The notes: generated by a model not told the origin, from the sequence alone. Numbered from the stretch's first letter, positions 50,701 to 55,885 are shown. The stretch: 64,000 nt of DNA from Sepiola atlantica (GCA_963556195.1 OY744520.1:8277491-8341490), one strand, 5' to 3'. A program made the numbers and translations.

Positions 50701-53700
50701 GGATGACAGTTAGAATATCCATGGGTGAACGAGATTGCCTAAATCTATACTGTTGGTCCACATGCTTTGGAGATGTCAAAGTTTTTTATAATATCCTGGA
50801 CATGGGAACAGGTGATGATCAGATCCTCTAGTGTGGTTTCCGTCCATGGTGGGAAATTAGGGAGGGAGTGGTTGGTGGAGTTTAAGGCAAACCGCTAGGC
50901 AAGCTATCCAGTCTTCTCCGTTGCCTTGCAAGCAACATTGTGGGGGTTAGATAGCAATTGTTGATTGTTCACTATTATAGATTTTCCAGAAATCATAAGT
51001 TCCTTAACCTTCACAGCAAAATTAACATTTTTAGTTTTCAGAGAGAACTGAGAGGGAGAAGGAAGGCATCAGAAAGCGGAAAAGAGAAATATAATACGAA
51101 AGAGAGAAAGAAAGAGAAATGGAAATAAAATCCAGCCAAATAGCGACTAAAAAGGATTATAGTGAGACTTTAGCGATTTGGCATAAATCAGCCTTTTCTT
51201 ATTAAAAAAAAAAATGAATTTTGACCAAAAAGTGGTGTGGCTGCTGCCAGATTTGACTTTGATAGGCTACATGGCATTTGTATGTTTCTGTACGAATCAC
51301 AATGTCGAAATATCGGAACTTAATAGTTCCTCGTTTAAATTCCTTACCATAAAATAGATCCTAGATATAAAGCCAAAAAGATAGAGAAAAGATTGTTCCA
51401 GATAGAATAAAAACGTACCGATAACATAAATACATATAAATAAGAATAAATAACTACTTATTCCGTGTTCTACATAGCTGGAAAATTAAAATAAGATAAA
51501 GGCCCTACACTGACTGAAGTATTTGCTAAAGGTATCTTCATGGCCGTATTTTATTTTTCAGGGATGTGTCATCGTATTCCCACATACAGGACCTGGTATT
51601 CCCAAATGCTCATCCATCTGGTGCTGGCCAGGCTCAGCATTGCTTAACTTCGGTGTTCTAAATTTTTTTTTTCTTTTTTTTTTTAAATGTCCCTATTTAC
51701 TTGGAGAAAGTTAGACACAATGTTGTTTTTTAATAAGGACGGGGGGGGGGGGGGATAAATCCCCAAAACAGGGCACTCTGGATTGGGACTAAAATTAAAA
51801 TTGTCTTAGTCTCGGAGGATTTCTCCTCTTTTGATAAAGAACAAAATAGATCGGGGCAATTTTAACAAAAGCCAACAAACGTTTTTAGTTCAATACAGAA
51901 CTAGTATCATTTCTGTTTAGTTAGAACTGAAAAAAAAAAATGGTTGACATTACACGGTCATATGGAGTCTCGATAATCGCTCAAAAATCGAAAATTACAC
52001 AAAAAATACTGGTAATAAAAATATACAGTTCTGTTGAACATCACATTTTCGTACGATTGGTGACAGTTATTACCTGTGGTTCTGTTTAATTTTCGATTTT
52101 TGAGCGATTATCGAGACTCCATGTGACTGAAATGTCAGCCATTTTATTTTCATTCTAACTCAACAGAGTTGACACTAGTTTTGTATTGAACTAAAAAAAA
52201 AACTCTTTAAAATAAGTTAAAACAAAAACACAAATAAACTTATCCAGGTAGGTAGAAAAGTAACTTATCTTGCCTTTGGTAACATTTGTTGTATGTTTGT
52301 TTTTTTCACACCTTTTTCTTTGTTTTGTTAGCTCCTGTTAAAAATATCCATATATCCTAGACGACGTATTTACTACTATCGTGACACTTGTATATCCGAA
52401 GGTAATTTTGAAGCCTTTAAACTGTCGAATAGAAAGTAATTGTTTGTTTACACTATTTTTAGTTCATTTGTACTCATCCTAAAACCGAAGGAAAACATTA
52501 CTTTTCTCACGACAGGGGATAGCGTTGCAAAGAAATTTATTTGGTTACTTGTATTTCAGATTATTTTTTGTTAGAGTGAAATACGTTTAGACATTAGTTC
52601 CAAATAACTTATTTTTACTTAAATGATGTTCTAGTAAAAATTTATAACATTAAAAACAAGGTAATCATTACTATTAGTGGCATAAATTATTTTAAAGGAA
52701 ATACTGTTGAGAAATTACTAAAGAAAAAAATATATATTTTTGTTTAAGGTTTACTTACTCAGTTGTGCCCTATTTGCGTTAATTTAGTATAAGTTTATAA
52801 GCCTCTAAAGTTATGGCAAATATCTGTTCTAAGCAAAGTAACCATATTTGTTTAGTCAGGAAGTAAGGTCCATAACGTAAACAAGGATGGCTACTTTGCT
52901 CAGAACCGATATTTACGGTAATTTTTAAAAGCTTATAAATTATATTAAATATTATCTTTGAACACAATTTTTTTTTTAAATAATTTGGTAAAACCTGAAA
53001 CAAAAATAAATTGTGGTACTGTTTCGGAAAAGGCAACCAACATTTTTTTTTCTGAAACAGTACCAACAATAAGTTACAGAGTTTCGTCGTATACACCGGA
53101 AAAGTATAGTCGCCATCTTTATAAACACTAGATAAAGTAGAACGATAACTCATGTTCATACTTAAACTAAAATTTGTGAATGTCGTTTTTCCTTAGCTAG
53201 CCTATTTCTCGGCGTTTATAAAGATGGTGATTCCATCAGTTGTTGGCTATCGAGACACTCCATCCTTTTAAAAACTCATGCTCCCTGAAAAACTATACCT
53301 GATGTACCCTAGGGACCTCCAATTGGTTGTGAACTATTTACCCCCCCCCCCCTATATATAACACGATGTAACTTTAATTTAGATTAAGATTATCAACAAA
53401 ACTTTTTTACCATTCAAAAGAGGATACATTAAATAAACTGCTGATGATTTTTTAGAATTTTTTCCAGCATACGAAACTCATGAAAATGTGAAGTTAAAAT
53501 GTTGTGTACTTTTTTTTACGTGATAAACTAACGTTCTTATGTATAAGCATTTATGTGCGCTGTGATAGGCACATTTTTAATAAATCTCGCATAAATCAAG
53601 TTATGGCCAGATCTTCACGAAATTTTCAATACTTATTCATTATAGGACTAATTTATCTTTAAAATGCTGTTTTCCTAAAATATATTAGGGAAAATATTTT

Positions 53701-54393
53701 TTTTACGTGATCCCCCCCCCCCCCTGTTTCATTTTATGAAATATTGAACGAAATATATTGTCATCCGGCGATTTTCTTTTCTTATATAAAACTAAACTCT
53801 TTTAAAAAACACATTGGATTAATTTTATTAAATTTTACGTAAACTGTTTTAGTAAACTGGTCCGTGAATGCACAAATAAAAAGTGGAAATAAAAGCAATA
53901 TTATTATGTTTTGAATTTTTTTTTACCTTTTCTCAATAAAATATACTGTGATTTATTGAAATGCAAAAAAAAAAAAAGTTTTACGAAATAATTTTTATTT
54001 TCAGAGACATTTATTCATTTGATCGTATTGATCGAGTTTATCGGTTTTAAACATCATTTTTGAACATATTCGTGTTCGAAATTTTTCAAAATATTTTAAT
54101 ATAATATAGCCCGAAGTATTATGAATCGTAAAAGACAAAAGTTGTGGCGGATGTCATATTATGTACTTGGAAAAAACTACTTCATTTGCTAGAAGTAAGA
54201 AAATTTTTTTGCACTAACTGATTTTGCCGCAACTATGGAACGCAATACTAGCCATAATTAACACGTCAATTTTTAATGTGAAATTGTCCCACGCGCATGC
54301 GCATACATTTTTAGAGTAAAATTGGTGCACGCCGCACGCTAATTTGTAAACAGTAACACTAATAAGAAAAAACGTTGACAAAAGTAATTATTA

Positions 54394-54429
<36 letters not shown>

Positions 54430-55794
54430 TTATAATACTTTTTATCATTTTTCTTTTTTCAAATTAAAATGTTTATCCATTTCGAAATATAAACTTATTT
54501 TTACTTTGAATTTTTATTATTCAATTGACGAATATTTTTAATCATTAACAAACCACAATACTTTCTCCATTTTCATTTTTAGTTTAATTTTTATTATATA
54601 AAATTTAACCCAAATTTAAGTCAAATGCTAACAAAACAAAATAGATAAATCGTTACTTGCAGTAATATTTTAAATGTAAACATTTTTCAGTAAAAAAAAA
54701 GTAATAATCTGTCTCAAGGAAGAAAAAAATGGTTAAAACAAACCGTTAATTTTGCTTACACCATAGTAGTAAAGTAATTTGTTTCACTTCTGTTCATCCG
54801 TACATAGATAATATCTTGCCATGTCTCACGCGATGTTTAGTAAACACTACCCCGTGTGTCGTAAAACAAGAAAATTTCGTAGTTTCATCGGACAATGAAG
54901 AAGGGTTTCTTTCAGAATTTGATAATGTAACCTTTAACTAAACTATTTTACTTTAAAACAAGTATAACTTTATTTGAGAGAGTTTTTTTTGCAATCGGTA
55001 AAGCAAAACGAATGTATGACTTCTTAACGTACACATGAAATAGTGACGTCACCGTTCTTCACATGCAATTGGAGGTCCCTAATGTACCCCCTTTATACAC
55101 ATACATTTGATGAGATTTAGTGCACCTGAGCACTGCACACAATTATTATCCCAAGTGACTAAACATTTTCATTTAGTCGGAAAGAGTTATCGTTCTGGGC
55201 AATTTGTTAACAATTACTTGTTCCATTCGTAAGGTAATACAATTTAAAGAACAAATGTACTTGTTTGTTTTTACTAAAACCTGAACTGTTACTTTTCTAC
55301 GCAATAGCAAGTCCGCATAACATAAAATTAGAATCGTAGAATGTTACGCATGATAAATAATAGATAAAAATAATCAACAACGCGATAAAAAAAAAATTTA
55401 AAGCACTTTTGAGCATCCATAGTTTAGTACGAGTATTACTAAAAGAAAACTGAAACTAGTGGTTTCATGAAATAAAAATTACTACATAATTAATGGAAAT
55501 TATATTTCATGTAATTTTAGAACAAAACAAAAACAAAATATATTTTCGTTAGATTAGATTCAATTTAGAAACATTGAGACAAGATCGACTGTCAGTCGGC
55601 CATGCTGTCGTTTGAGTAATGCATCGTAAAGTCATTTCAGTTACGCTTCTAAGATAAAGAGAGGGCAATATACGGTTGTTATTATTGTTGGTAATTATAG
55701 CAATGAGATAAGTAATTGTTTGCTTACTGTCTATCAACATAAAATATTGTTTGGGTCCATCGTCGAGAAAGGCTTTTGTCTCTGCTTTCGGCAT
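14369..55794 (-). CDS. rnaseh2b: Ribonuclease H2 subunit B, complete 11-exon gene
   Basis: This subunit is the non-catalytic B partner of the nuclear RNase H2 A/B/C heterotrimer, which cuts RNA in RNA:DNA hybrids and starts removal of single ribonucleotides from DNA. Coding exons on the minus strand: 55794-55728, 48133-48062, 47279-47172, 45316-45240, 41822-41708, 39274-39210, 35967-35856, 31967-31886, 23084-23036, 16033-15959, 14464-14369. They total 918 nt (305 aa plus stop); human RNASEH2B has 312 aa and also 11 exons. All donors begin GT, all acceptors end AG, and every junction keeps frame. Recognisable blocks are a barrel-type N-terminal region with SWFIDDSVVQ (aa ~72-81) and TPLDPLFLVLPYL (exon 4), the helical C-terminal part with FAHGLLSDYI (exon 8), a lysine-rich linker, and [17 protein letters not shown] followed by ISSFF, a PCNA-binding-like C-terminus (aa 293-300). 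The start was chosen because exon 1 ends in the right phase and lies below a plausible promoter. Homology is recalled, not searched. Confidence 0.95.
14465..15958. other. rnaseh2b intron 10
   Basis: Introns border exons with GT/AG. The sequence holds an A-rich tract at 15420-15545. Near 15630, GTGAAGTGGATACCGACAAG resembles the A-box side of the tRNA-derived SINE at 21966. No other element is recognised. Confidence 0.5.
15959..16033 (-). CDS. rnaseh2b: rnaseh2b exon 10
   Basis: A 75-nt exon (acceptor TAACAG, donor GTAAGT) encoding KIKIEPSTGPTEDYSQKNKS and then LESAK. It matches the human IKLSDEP..EDYTKFNTK linker. Confidence 0.92.
16385..16582 (+). repeat. 29-bp minisatellite, about seven copies (intron 9)
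   Basis: Seven near-identical units of ATATCTGCTTAACTAGGAAT plus GGTATAAAT, the last one shortened. The identity of the copies suggests recent amplification. Confidence 0.97.
16583..17559. other. Unassigned intron 9 sequence
   Basis: No coding signal. 17306-17325 (ATCCCGGGCAACACTGGGTA) is another copy of the GC-rich stem motif found elsewhere in the window. Confidence 0.4.
17560..18330 (-). pseudogene. RTE-like LINE ORF2 C-terminal half
   Basis: Minus-strand frames read ATKAPVIVNGENVEIVENFI, then MKNRKFTMNIKRKMFKEYIM followed by SVITYGNETWTL, then ..GRSKTCWKDD.. and RWKETRGGF. This is the order expected for an RTE-type reverse transcriptase tail. Frameshifts and a ~50-bp AT-rich insertion near 18205 break it. 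Confidence 0.8.
18760..20900 (-). pseudogene. LINE (family A), most of ORF2
   Basis: On the minus strand from high to low coordinate: end of the endonuclease (..SQVDYLLVRKKDRKLL near 20800-20870), RT region (20200-19600), a Cys-rich block (CGKGVGCNSIFCGICKYWVR, then KKCNEITGRL, 19570-19303), and the C-terminus resembling 1793-1984. It is frameshifted in many places and lies in intron 9. Confidence 0.8.
20901..21960. other. Dispersed repeat and pyrimidine-rich tract (intron 9)
   Basis: 21060-21110 contains AGGGTTCCCCTAAAGTTAA, shared with 39921-39945 and, inverted, with 47420-47450. At 21540-21610 a ~38-bp CTTTC-rich unit is duplicated. No coding signal. Confidence 0.5.
21966..22065 (+). mobile_element. 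tRNA-derived SINE head
   Basis: GACGGTTGTTAAGTGGATAA, followed by CGACACGGACTGAAGACC and AAGTTCGAATCCAG, gives well-placed A-box and B-box regions with tRNA-like spacing. Downstream body to about 22400 ends with an inverted tRNA-like motif (GATTGAACTCGCAACC at 22348). Confidence 0.65.
22681..22887. mobile_element. Short hAT-type non-autonomous element
   Basis: Ends are CAGAGTTGCAGAATCGGAGT and ..GCCGACTCTGCAATCCTG, imperfect terminal inverted repeats rich in GAGTCGGA. Elements with CAGGGxTGC..GTCGGAGTCGGA ends are a familiar hAT-derived group. I could not find a matching 8-bp target duplication. Confidence 0.6.
23036..23084 (-). CDS. rnaseh2b: rnaseh2b exon 9
   Basis: The shortest exon, 49 nt. 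It encodes DLEKPTETKLETEPPKK in the flexible Lys/Glu linker before the C-terminal motif. The acceptor is TTTATAG and the donor GTAAAA. Intron 8 upstream is 8.8 kb and contains the large satellite. Confidence 0.88.
23085..24586. other. Intron 8, distal part; AT and GACA microsatellites
   Basis: (TA)n at 24199-24226, GATA-like and (GACA)n at 24236-24282. A 20-bp duplication AACCGGATGTTGGT is near 23283-23315. No coding signal. Confidence 0.5.
24592..26064 (+). repeat. AT-rich 9/10-bp satellite, left block (intron 8)
   Basis: Tandem units of the form ATTTCATTA, ATTTTATTG and ATTTTTATTA, mixed in changing order. It is the same array as 27106-29179. Long Ile/Leu/Asn/Lys frames are products of the repeat. 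Confidence 0.97.
26065..27105 (-). mobile_element. Merlin-type DNA transposon, internally deleted
   Basis: 1041 bp with terminal inverted repeats of about 87 bp (26065-26151 and 27019-27105, one mismatch, both starting GGTACTGTTTTAGATATTGA). It is flanked by an 8-bp direct repeat ATTTTATT at 26057-26064 and 27106-27113. Merlin/IS1016 elements make 8-9 bp duplications, which fits, though the target is itself repetitive. It sits in the middle of the satellite. The element lacks the catalytic core. Confidence 0.88.
26440..26951 (-). pseudogene. Merlin (ISXO2-like) transposase remnant
   Basis: The N-terminal frame from 26951 has a zinc-ribbon pattern: MRCGGGRLCRLVPRK, then WRCPTQECRAWISLRSGTFF and SRSKLTISTILKMIYLWS. 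After about 26680 the matching C-terminal sequence continues in another frame as DLREFMWRQTFKKDPFAAIL and SQIAVLYPVV. The DDE/DEK catalytic domain that should lie between is missing, so this is a deletion derivative that must depend on a full copy elsewhere. The Pro/Ser-rich tail to 26440 may be read-through. Confidence 0.8.
27106..29179 (+). repeat. AT-rich 9/10-bp satellite, right block (intron 8)
   Basis: Continuation of the array beyond the Merlin element. Longer segments are duplicated inside it: 27646-28060 and 28094-28450 share the same unusual variants (ATTTTTATAATTTC, TTTCACTGATTT, GAATTCATTAATT) in the same order, about 440 bp apart. Confidence 0.97.
29330..31250 (-). pseudogene. 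LINE ORF2, split by a hAT element (intron 8)
   Basis: From 31248 downward: KSDDWNKAILLPFHKKGDRE and ..NYMCISLVDILAKAFKVLL (RT finger/palm start), then after the interruption LDLSYADEILLLGL.. (the YADD box altered to YADE), and a C-terminal tail around 29412-29650. It is of the pol class with KKGD..N(Y)RGISL. It is frameshifted. Confidence 0.8.
30144..30745. mobile_element. hAT-type non-autonomous element, 602 bp
   Basis: The right end, inverted, reads CAGGGGCGGGCAACCTTTTC and the left end GAGGGGCAGGCAACC. CCGGCCCGC subterminal repeats are at both sides. Flanking 8-mers GTTTAGGG (30136-30143) and GTGTAGGG (30746-30753) form a target duplication with one mismatch. It interrupts a LINE. Confidence 0.82.
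31287..31713 (+). repeat. ~36-bp minisatellite (intron 8)
   Basis: About a dozen units AAAATTTCATTTTTTTTT then AAATAGGATTTTGTTTT, differing mainly in T-run length. Confidence 0.95.
31886..31967 (-). CDS. rnaseh2b: rnaseh2b exon 8
   Basis: An 82-nt exon (acceptor TAACAG, donor GTGAGT) encoding NEYLTFAHGLLSDYINADLS and then EKLRISA. It matches human [21 protein letters not shown], a strongly conserved helix pair. It ends in phase 2. Confidence 0.95.
32028..32355. mobile_element. Inverted-repeat element in intron 7
   Basis: The left end GATTATTCAAACTACTGTTC, then TCATCTTGGATGTTATTCTC, is matched inverted at 32305-32355 with few changes. The inner part contains GGAAACCTTCTTCAGGTGCA, a motif reminiscent of Penelope-like element ends. 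Class is uncertain. Confidence 0.6.
32356..33244. other. Unassigned intron 7 sequence
   Basis: No coding signal. The 32900-33200 part is less AT-rich and resembles no family I recognise. Confidence 0.4.
33245..33710 (+). pseudogene. LINE ORF2 C-terminus (third type)
   Basis: Around 33310-33475 the frame reads FFYEERLQRLNLFSPERQRI, then RGDRILAYTINN. The last part, 33490-33700, has FHINRKKTAFSVRVSAK. This is the YxxRLxxLxLxSLxxRRxRGDLI block near the C-terminus of many invertebrate LINEs. It runs antisense to rnaseh2b. Confidence 0.75.
33711..34429. other. Unassigned intron 7 sequence
   Basis: AT-rich, no gene or family recognised. Confidence 0.4.
34430..34960 (-). pseudogene. LINE ORF2 C-terminus (jockey-like, second subfamily)
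   Basis: Minus-strand translation reads ..ILYRYKNQIHPKMKYCCHSW, then HKQSFFVRVSHLWYTLPRDC and FPADYNMVIFKF. A short piece of the same 3' region recurs at 46345-46425. Confidence 0.7.
34961..35855. other. Unassigned intron 7 sequence next to exon 7
   Basis: Includes a G11 tract near 35225 and a stem motif at 35361-35378 (CTGTGACCCATCGGGTCA). Confidence 0.4.
35856..35967 (-). CDS. rnaseh2b: rnaseh2b exon 7
   Basis: A 112-nt exon (acceptor CAACAG, donor GTAAGA) encoding LNRLADVLFNNNVQVSEGIA and then QSKNFVKSKKISSDASR. It matches the human stretch around the LKTNNVNVSS residues. Confidence 0.92.
36041..36440 (+). pseudogene. Jockey-like reverse transcriptase fragment (intron 6)
   Basis: AVVLDISKAFDKVWHERVSL is followed after a frameshift by SYGITGQIFNIIRSFLTKRK, then HDINAGVPQGSILGPLLFLI and FINDLPDDIESEMGIFADN. 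The palm motifs are clear, but the catalytic FADD is FADN here. It is closely related to the minus-strand copies at 43480 and 49540. An (AT)n run at 36001-36031 precedes it. Confidence 0.88.
36832..37922 (+). repeat. ~30-bp minisatellite with higher-order structure (intron 6)
   Basis: About 36 units of CAATTTTGTCTGTTTTATGC followed by 6-13 A. Variant units (TGTCTTG; GCACAAAA) recur in the same order near 37053, 37319 and 37612. All three frames stay open with Phe/Val/Cys/Lys. These are not genes. Confidence 0.97.
37923..38651. other. Unassigned intron 6 sequence with TA repeats
   Basis: TATA-rich microsatellites at about 38230-38262 and 38385-38415. No coding signal. Confidence 0.5.
38652..38702 (+). 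repeat. AGT trinucleotide microsatellite
   Basis: About 17 uninterrupted AGT units. Confidence 0.97.
38703..39209. other. Unassigned intron 6 sequence
   Basis: AT-rich; a GGAATTTCCAAATATT block is duplicated at 39077 and 39108. Confidence 0.4.
39210..39274 (-). CDS. rnaseh2b: rnaseh2b exon 6
   Basis: A 65-nt exon (acceptor TTTGTAG, donor GTGAGT) encoding ESGDIQAYRYSEAKTVDWLK plus VK. It parallels the human YYKYSKEKTLKWLEKKV helix at the start of the C-terminal helical domain. Confidence 0.93.
39640..39950. repeat. Dispersed repeat shared with intron 9 (intron 5)
   Basis: 39690-39715 (GGCCATCTTGAAATATCTCC) is the inverse of 20884-20905, and 39921-39945 matches 21070-21105 in direct orientation. 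The element's borders and class are unknown. Confidence 0.5.
39955..40190 (-). pseudogene. Jockey-like LINE 3' end
   Basis: The minus strand carries the GCTCC..CATCAAGTGGCTTCATGC and CTTGTCTGGAGCGACTTCCA tail, preceded by a degraded C-terminal coding part (frame 39925-40188). Confidence 0.65.
40191..40920. other. Unassigned intron 5 sequence
   Basis: No recognised gene or element. Confidence 0.4.
40921..41105. mobile_element. MITE-like inverted repeat, 185 bp (intron 5)
   Basis: The ends CTTATAAGGAGAGTTCTGTT and, inverted, GCTTATAAGGAGGGTTCTAT, continue to a shared CTTTTAAAATxGACxCTGAACAG. Arms are about 50-58 bp. Confidence 0.65.
41125..41676. mobile_element. MITE-like element with ~70-bp inverted ends (intron 5)
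   Basis: The left end ATCAAAAGGATTTGAGGCAC, then CCCAGAATGAGCAAC, is mirrored at 41604-41676 (ATCAAATGGATTTGAGGCAC when inverted). Its right end lies about 31 bp from the exon 5 donor. Confidence 0.7.
41708..41822 (-). CDS. rnaseh2b: rnaseh2b exon 5
   Basis: A 115-nt exon encoding TGKFMTLDHIIEDEEFPESR and then HLPECLTTKDLSHVSDVK. It aligns with the human GKFQPLDQVVVD segment. The donor is GTGAGA. An inverted-repeat element (41125-41676) ends about 30 nt downstream of this donor. Confidence 0.94.
41823..43479. other. Intron 4, proximal part
   Basis: Contains a G16 tract at about 42706, a GA-rich tract at 42785-42857, and at 43402-43430 a short U2-like piece (ATAGTGTAGTATCTGTTCTG) that may be a SINE head remnant. 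No coding signal. Confidence 0.5.
43480..44670 (-). pseudogene. Jockey-like LINE, 5'-truncated (intron 4)
   Basis: From 44670 downward: LDISKAFDKVWHKGLLLK, then SYGITGQLL..IIRSFLTK.., then HDINAGVPQGSILGPLLFLI, then LDKVQKRIANLIGPSLSTKL and HRRNVASLCLFYKYFNG, ending with the 3' tail near 43495. The longest frame is 43631-44032. Several frameshifts. It is in the same orientation as rnaseh2b. Confidence 0.88.
44951..45185. mobile_element. MITE-like inverted repeat, ~235 bp (intron 4)
   Basis: The left arm AGTGGTTAAATAGAAAATTC, then CCACTTCATCATGGCCGCCA, is matched by the inverted right arm ACGGTTTAAATAGAGAATTC, then CCACTCCGTCATGACTGCCA. It ends 55 bp from exon 4. Confidence 0.65.
45240..45316 (-). 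CDS. rnaseh2b: rnaseh2b exon 4
   Basis: A 77-nt exon encoding DGSFLMTTPLDPLFLVLPYL and then QSAEKK. The TP(V/L)DPLFL..YL block is the most conserved signature of the family. The donor is GTCAGT, slightly non-consensus. The acceptor is TTTCAG. Confidence 0.95.
45573..46042. mobile_element. Mariner-type MITE candidate flanked by TA (intron 3)
   Basis: The ends CAAGTGCAACACTGATTTTC and, inverted, CAGGTGCAACACCGATTTTC are immediately bounded by TA dinucleotides (45571-45572, 46043-46044). No transposase frame inside. A C14 tract is at about 45669. Confidence 0.6.
46345..46425 (-). pseudogene. LINE 3' fragment
   Basis: AATTTGAAGATGGCCATGTT and GCAATCCCATAGTAACGC match 34497-34545, so this is a short copy of that LINE's C-terminal coding end. 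Confidence 0.55.
46485..47130. repeat. Diverged tandem duplication (~350-bp period) in intron 3
   Basis: Segments 46485-46720 and 46835-47130 align over several blocks: ATCTTCATG..AAATATCAC, GAGTTTAAATAA.TGTCA, CGATxGAAGGTG..GGACAGA, TTTATAATAGAA..CCAGATTTAT. The second copy contains the palindrome at 46905-46963. Confidence 0.7.
46905..46963. repeat. Perfect 59-nt palindrome (28-bp arms, 3-nt loop)
   Basis: Arms TAGCATTGTAACAAAATGCA then TTTATAAC, loop CCT, then the exact reverse complement. It occurs in only one half of the surrounding duplication. Confidence 0.97.
47172..47279 (-). CDS. rnaseh2b: rnaseh2b exon 3
   Basis: A 108-nt exon with acceptor TTAG and donor GTAAGT. It encodes KKCIFLFTHSNQNVFEIHNF and then KEEFRSWFIDDSVVQ. 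It matches the human block with phenylalanine-rich strands and the SWFI motif that packs against RNASEH2C. Confidence 0.93.
47400..48061. other. Intron 2, with an inverted copy of a dispersed repeat
   Basis: 47420-47460 (GTTAATATTAACTTTAGAGA) is related to the 21070-21110 block on the opposite strand. No coding signal. Confidence 0.4.
48062..48133 (-). CDS. rnaseh2b: rnaseh2b exon 2
   Basis: A 72-nt exon preceded by a long T-run ending in CAG and followed by GTAAAA. It encodes ETALTPIKNVENKAAF-type sequence ending in RHPLT (codons 23-46). It corresponds to the second N-terminal barrel strand. Intron 1 upstream is 7.6 kb and is filled with transposon debris. Confidence 0.88.
48631..49146 (-). 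pseudogene. Transposon-derived protein fragment, 171-codon ORF (intron 1)
   Basis: Contains IWEKLTAVMTDSVQKNLQIE, then QLIAASLSSNHVPLHLLCVS and HTCEAFDVENL. This pattern (MTDxVxKN..GIE..H.PLHLLCxxHTxEAFD) occurs in uncharacterised, probably transposase-derived proteins of invertebrates with an RNase H-like fold. The start Met and the end are not validated and flanking sequence is not coding, so a truncated copy is likely. It runs in the same direction as rnaseh2b. Confidence 0.6.
49540..51010 (-). pseudogene. Jockey-like LINE (intron 1)
   Basis: From 51010 downward: KELMISGKSIIVNNQQLL, then NFPPWTETTLEDLIITCS, then SLDISKAFDKVWHKGLLRKI and CITGRIFNIIRSFLAKRKIH, then C-terminal and 3'-tail sequence to about 49545. 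It is the same family as 43480-44670 and 58980-60600. The RT region contains a triplicated 47-bp segment (50160-50300). Confidence 0.85.
50160..50300. repeat. 47-bp segment repeated three times inside a LINE
   Basis: CTTTGTCTTAGTAGCATTGA, then ATGTGACTATCCATTTTT, starts at 50164, 50211 and 50258. 47 is not a multiple of 3, so the LINE frame is broken. Confidence 0.95.
51584..51656 (-). mobile_element. 5S rRNA-like 3' half
   Basis: The minus strand reads ACCGAAGTTAAGCAATGCTG, then AGCCTGGCCAGCACCAGATG, then GATGAGCATTTGGGAATACC and AGGTCCTGTATG. This follows 5S rRNA from the internal promoter to the 3' end with about 20 percent changes. It is a pseudogene or SINE3-like head, not a functional 5S gene. 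Confidence 0.7.
51665..51850 (-). mobile_element. Body of the type-2 U2-headed SINE, head missing
   Basis: Shares GGAGAAATCCTCC, then ACAATTTTAATTTTAGTCCC and ..GTGTCTAACTT..AAGTAAATA with 2942-3200, same orientation. An A-rich tract follows its 3' end and abuts the 5S-like sequence. A C14 tract lies inside. Confidence 0.7.
51888..52191. mobile_element. Foldback MITE, 304 bp, TA-flanked (intron 1)
   Basis: Arms 51888-51996 and 52088-52191 are inverted copies. The inner 30 bp (GGAGTCTCGATAATCGCTCA, then AAAATCGAAAATT) are identical and the outer ends are GTTCAATAC. TA borders both ends (51886-51887, 52192-52193), as in Tc1/mariner-type elements. No ORF inside. Confidence 0.85.
52783..52949. 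mobile_element. Foldback element, 167 bp (intron 1)
   Basis: The left arm TTTAGTATAAGTTTATAAGC..CTAAGCAAAGTAACCAT is the inverse of the right arm. The two meet almost directly. At 53009-53070 a separate small hairpin (ATTGTGGTACTGTTTC / GAAACAGTACCAACAAT) follows. Confidence 0.7.
53310..55081. mobile_element. Non-autonomous DNA transposon, 1772 bp, 8-bp target duplication
   Basis: Ends TAGGGACCTCCAATTG and its inverse CAATTGGAGGTCCCTA. The flanks ATGTACCC at 53302-53309 and 55082-55089 are identical. An 8-bp duplication fits hAT or P superfamily elements. No transposase frame. It contains C11-C12 tracts at about 53341 and 53713 and a (TTA)n run at 54388-54424. Confidence 0.85.
55728..55794 (-). 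CDS. rnaseh2b: rnaseh2b exon 1 (codons 1-22, phase 1 end)
   Basis: Starts with ATG and encodes MPKAETKAFLDDGPKQ followed by YFMLID. One base is left over before the donor GTAAGC. In human the equivalent first exon ends in a hydrophobic strand of the N-terminal barrel, as here. Reading through the donor makes a longer open frame down to 55549, which is a shadow of the exon. Confidence 0.9.
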
Positions 55795-55845
55795 ATTTTG
55801 TTGTTGTTAGTTTGTTAATTTTCTTCTTTAACGTCAAGTCGATCT

Positions 55846-55885
55846 GAATTCTGATTGGTTAATACAATGATAAACGCGGGAAAAT
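55846..55885 (-). promoter_or_regulatory. Proximal promoter of rnaseh2b: CCAAT box and E2F-like site
   Basis: Reading the minus strand, AACCAATCAG lies about 60 bp and TTTTCCCGCG about 85 bp upstream of the ATG. These fit an inverted CCAAT/NF-Y site and an E2F-type site. That combination is common in replication and repair genes. No TATA box is obvious. Function is inferred from motifs only. Confidence 0.45.

Noticed and set aside
51584..51656. A functional 5S rRNA gene
   Set aside because: The 5' half is missing and the internal promoter is mutated.
55549..55794. 81-codon minus frame as a complete small protein
   Set aside because: It is rnaseh2b exon 1 with read-through of the GTAAGC donor; the downstream residues match nothing.
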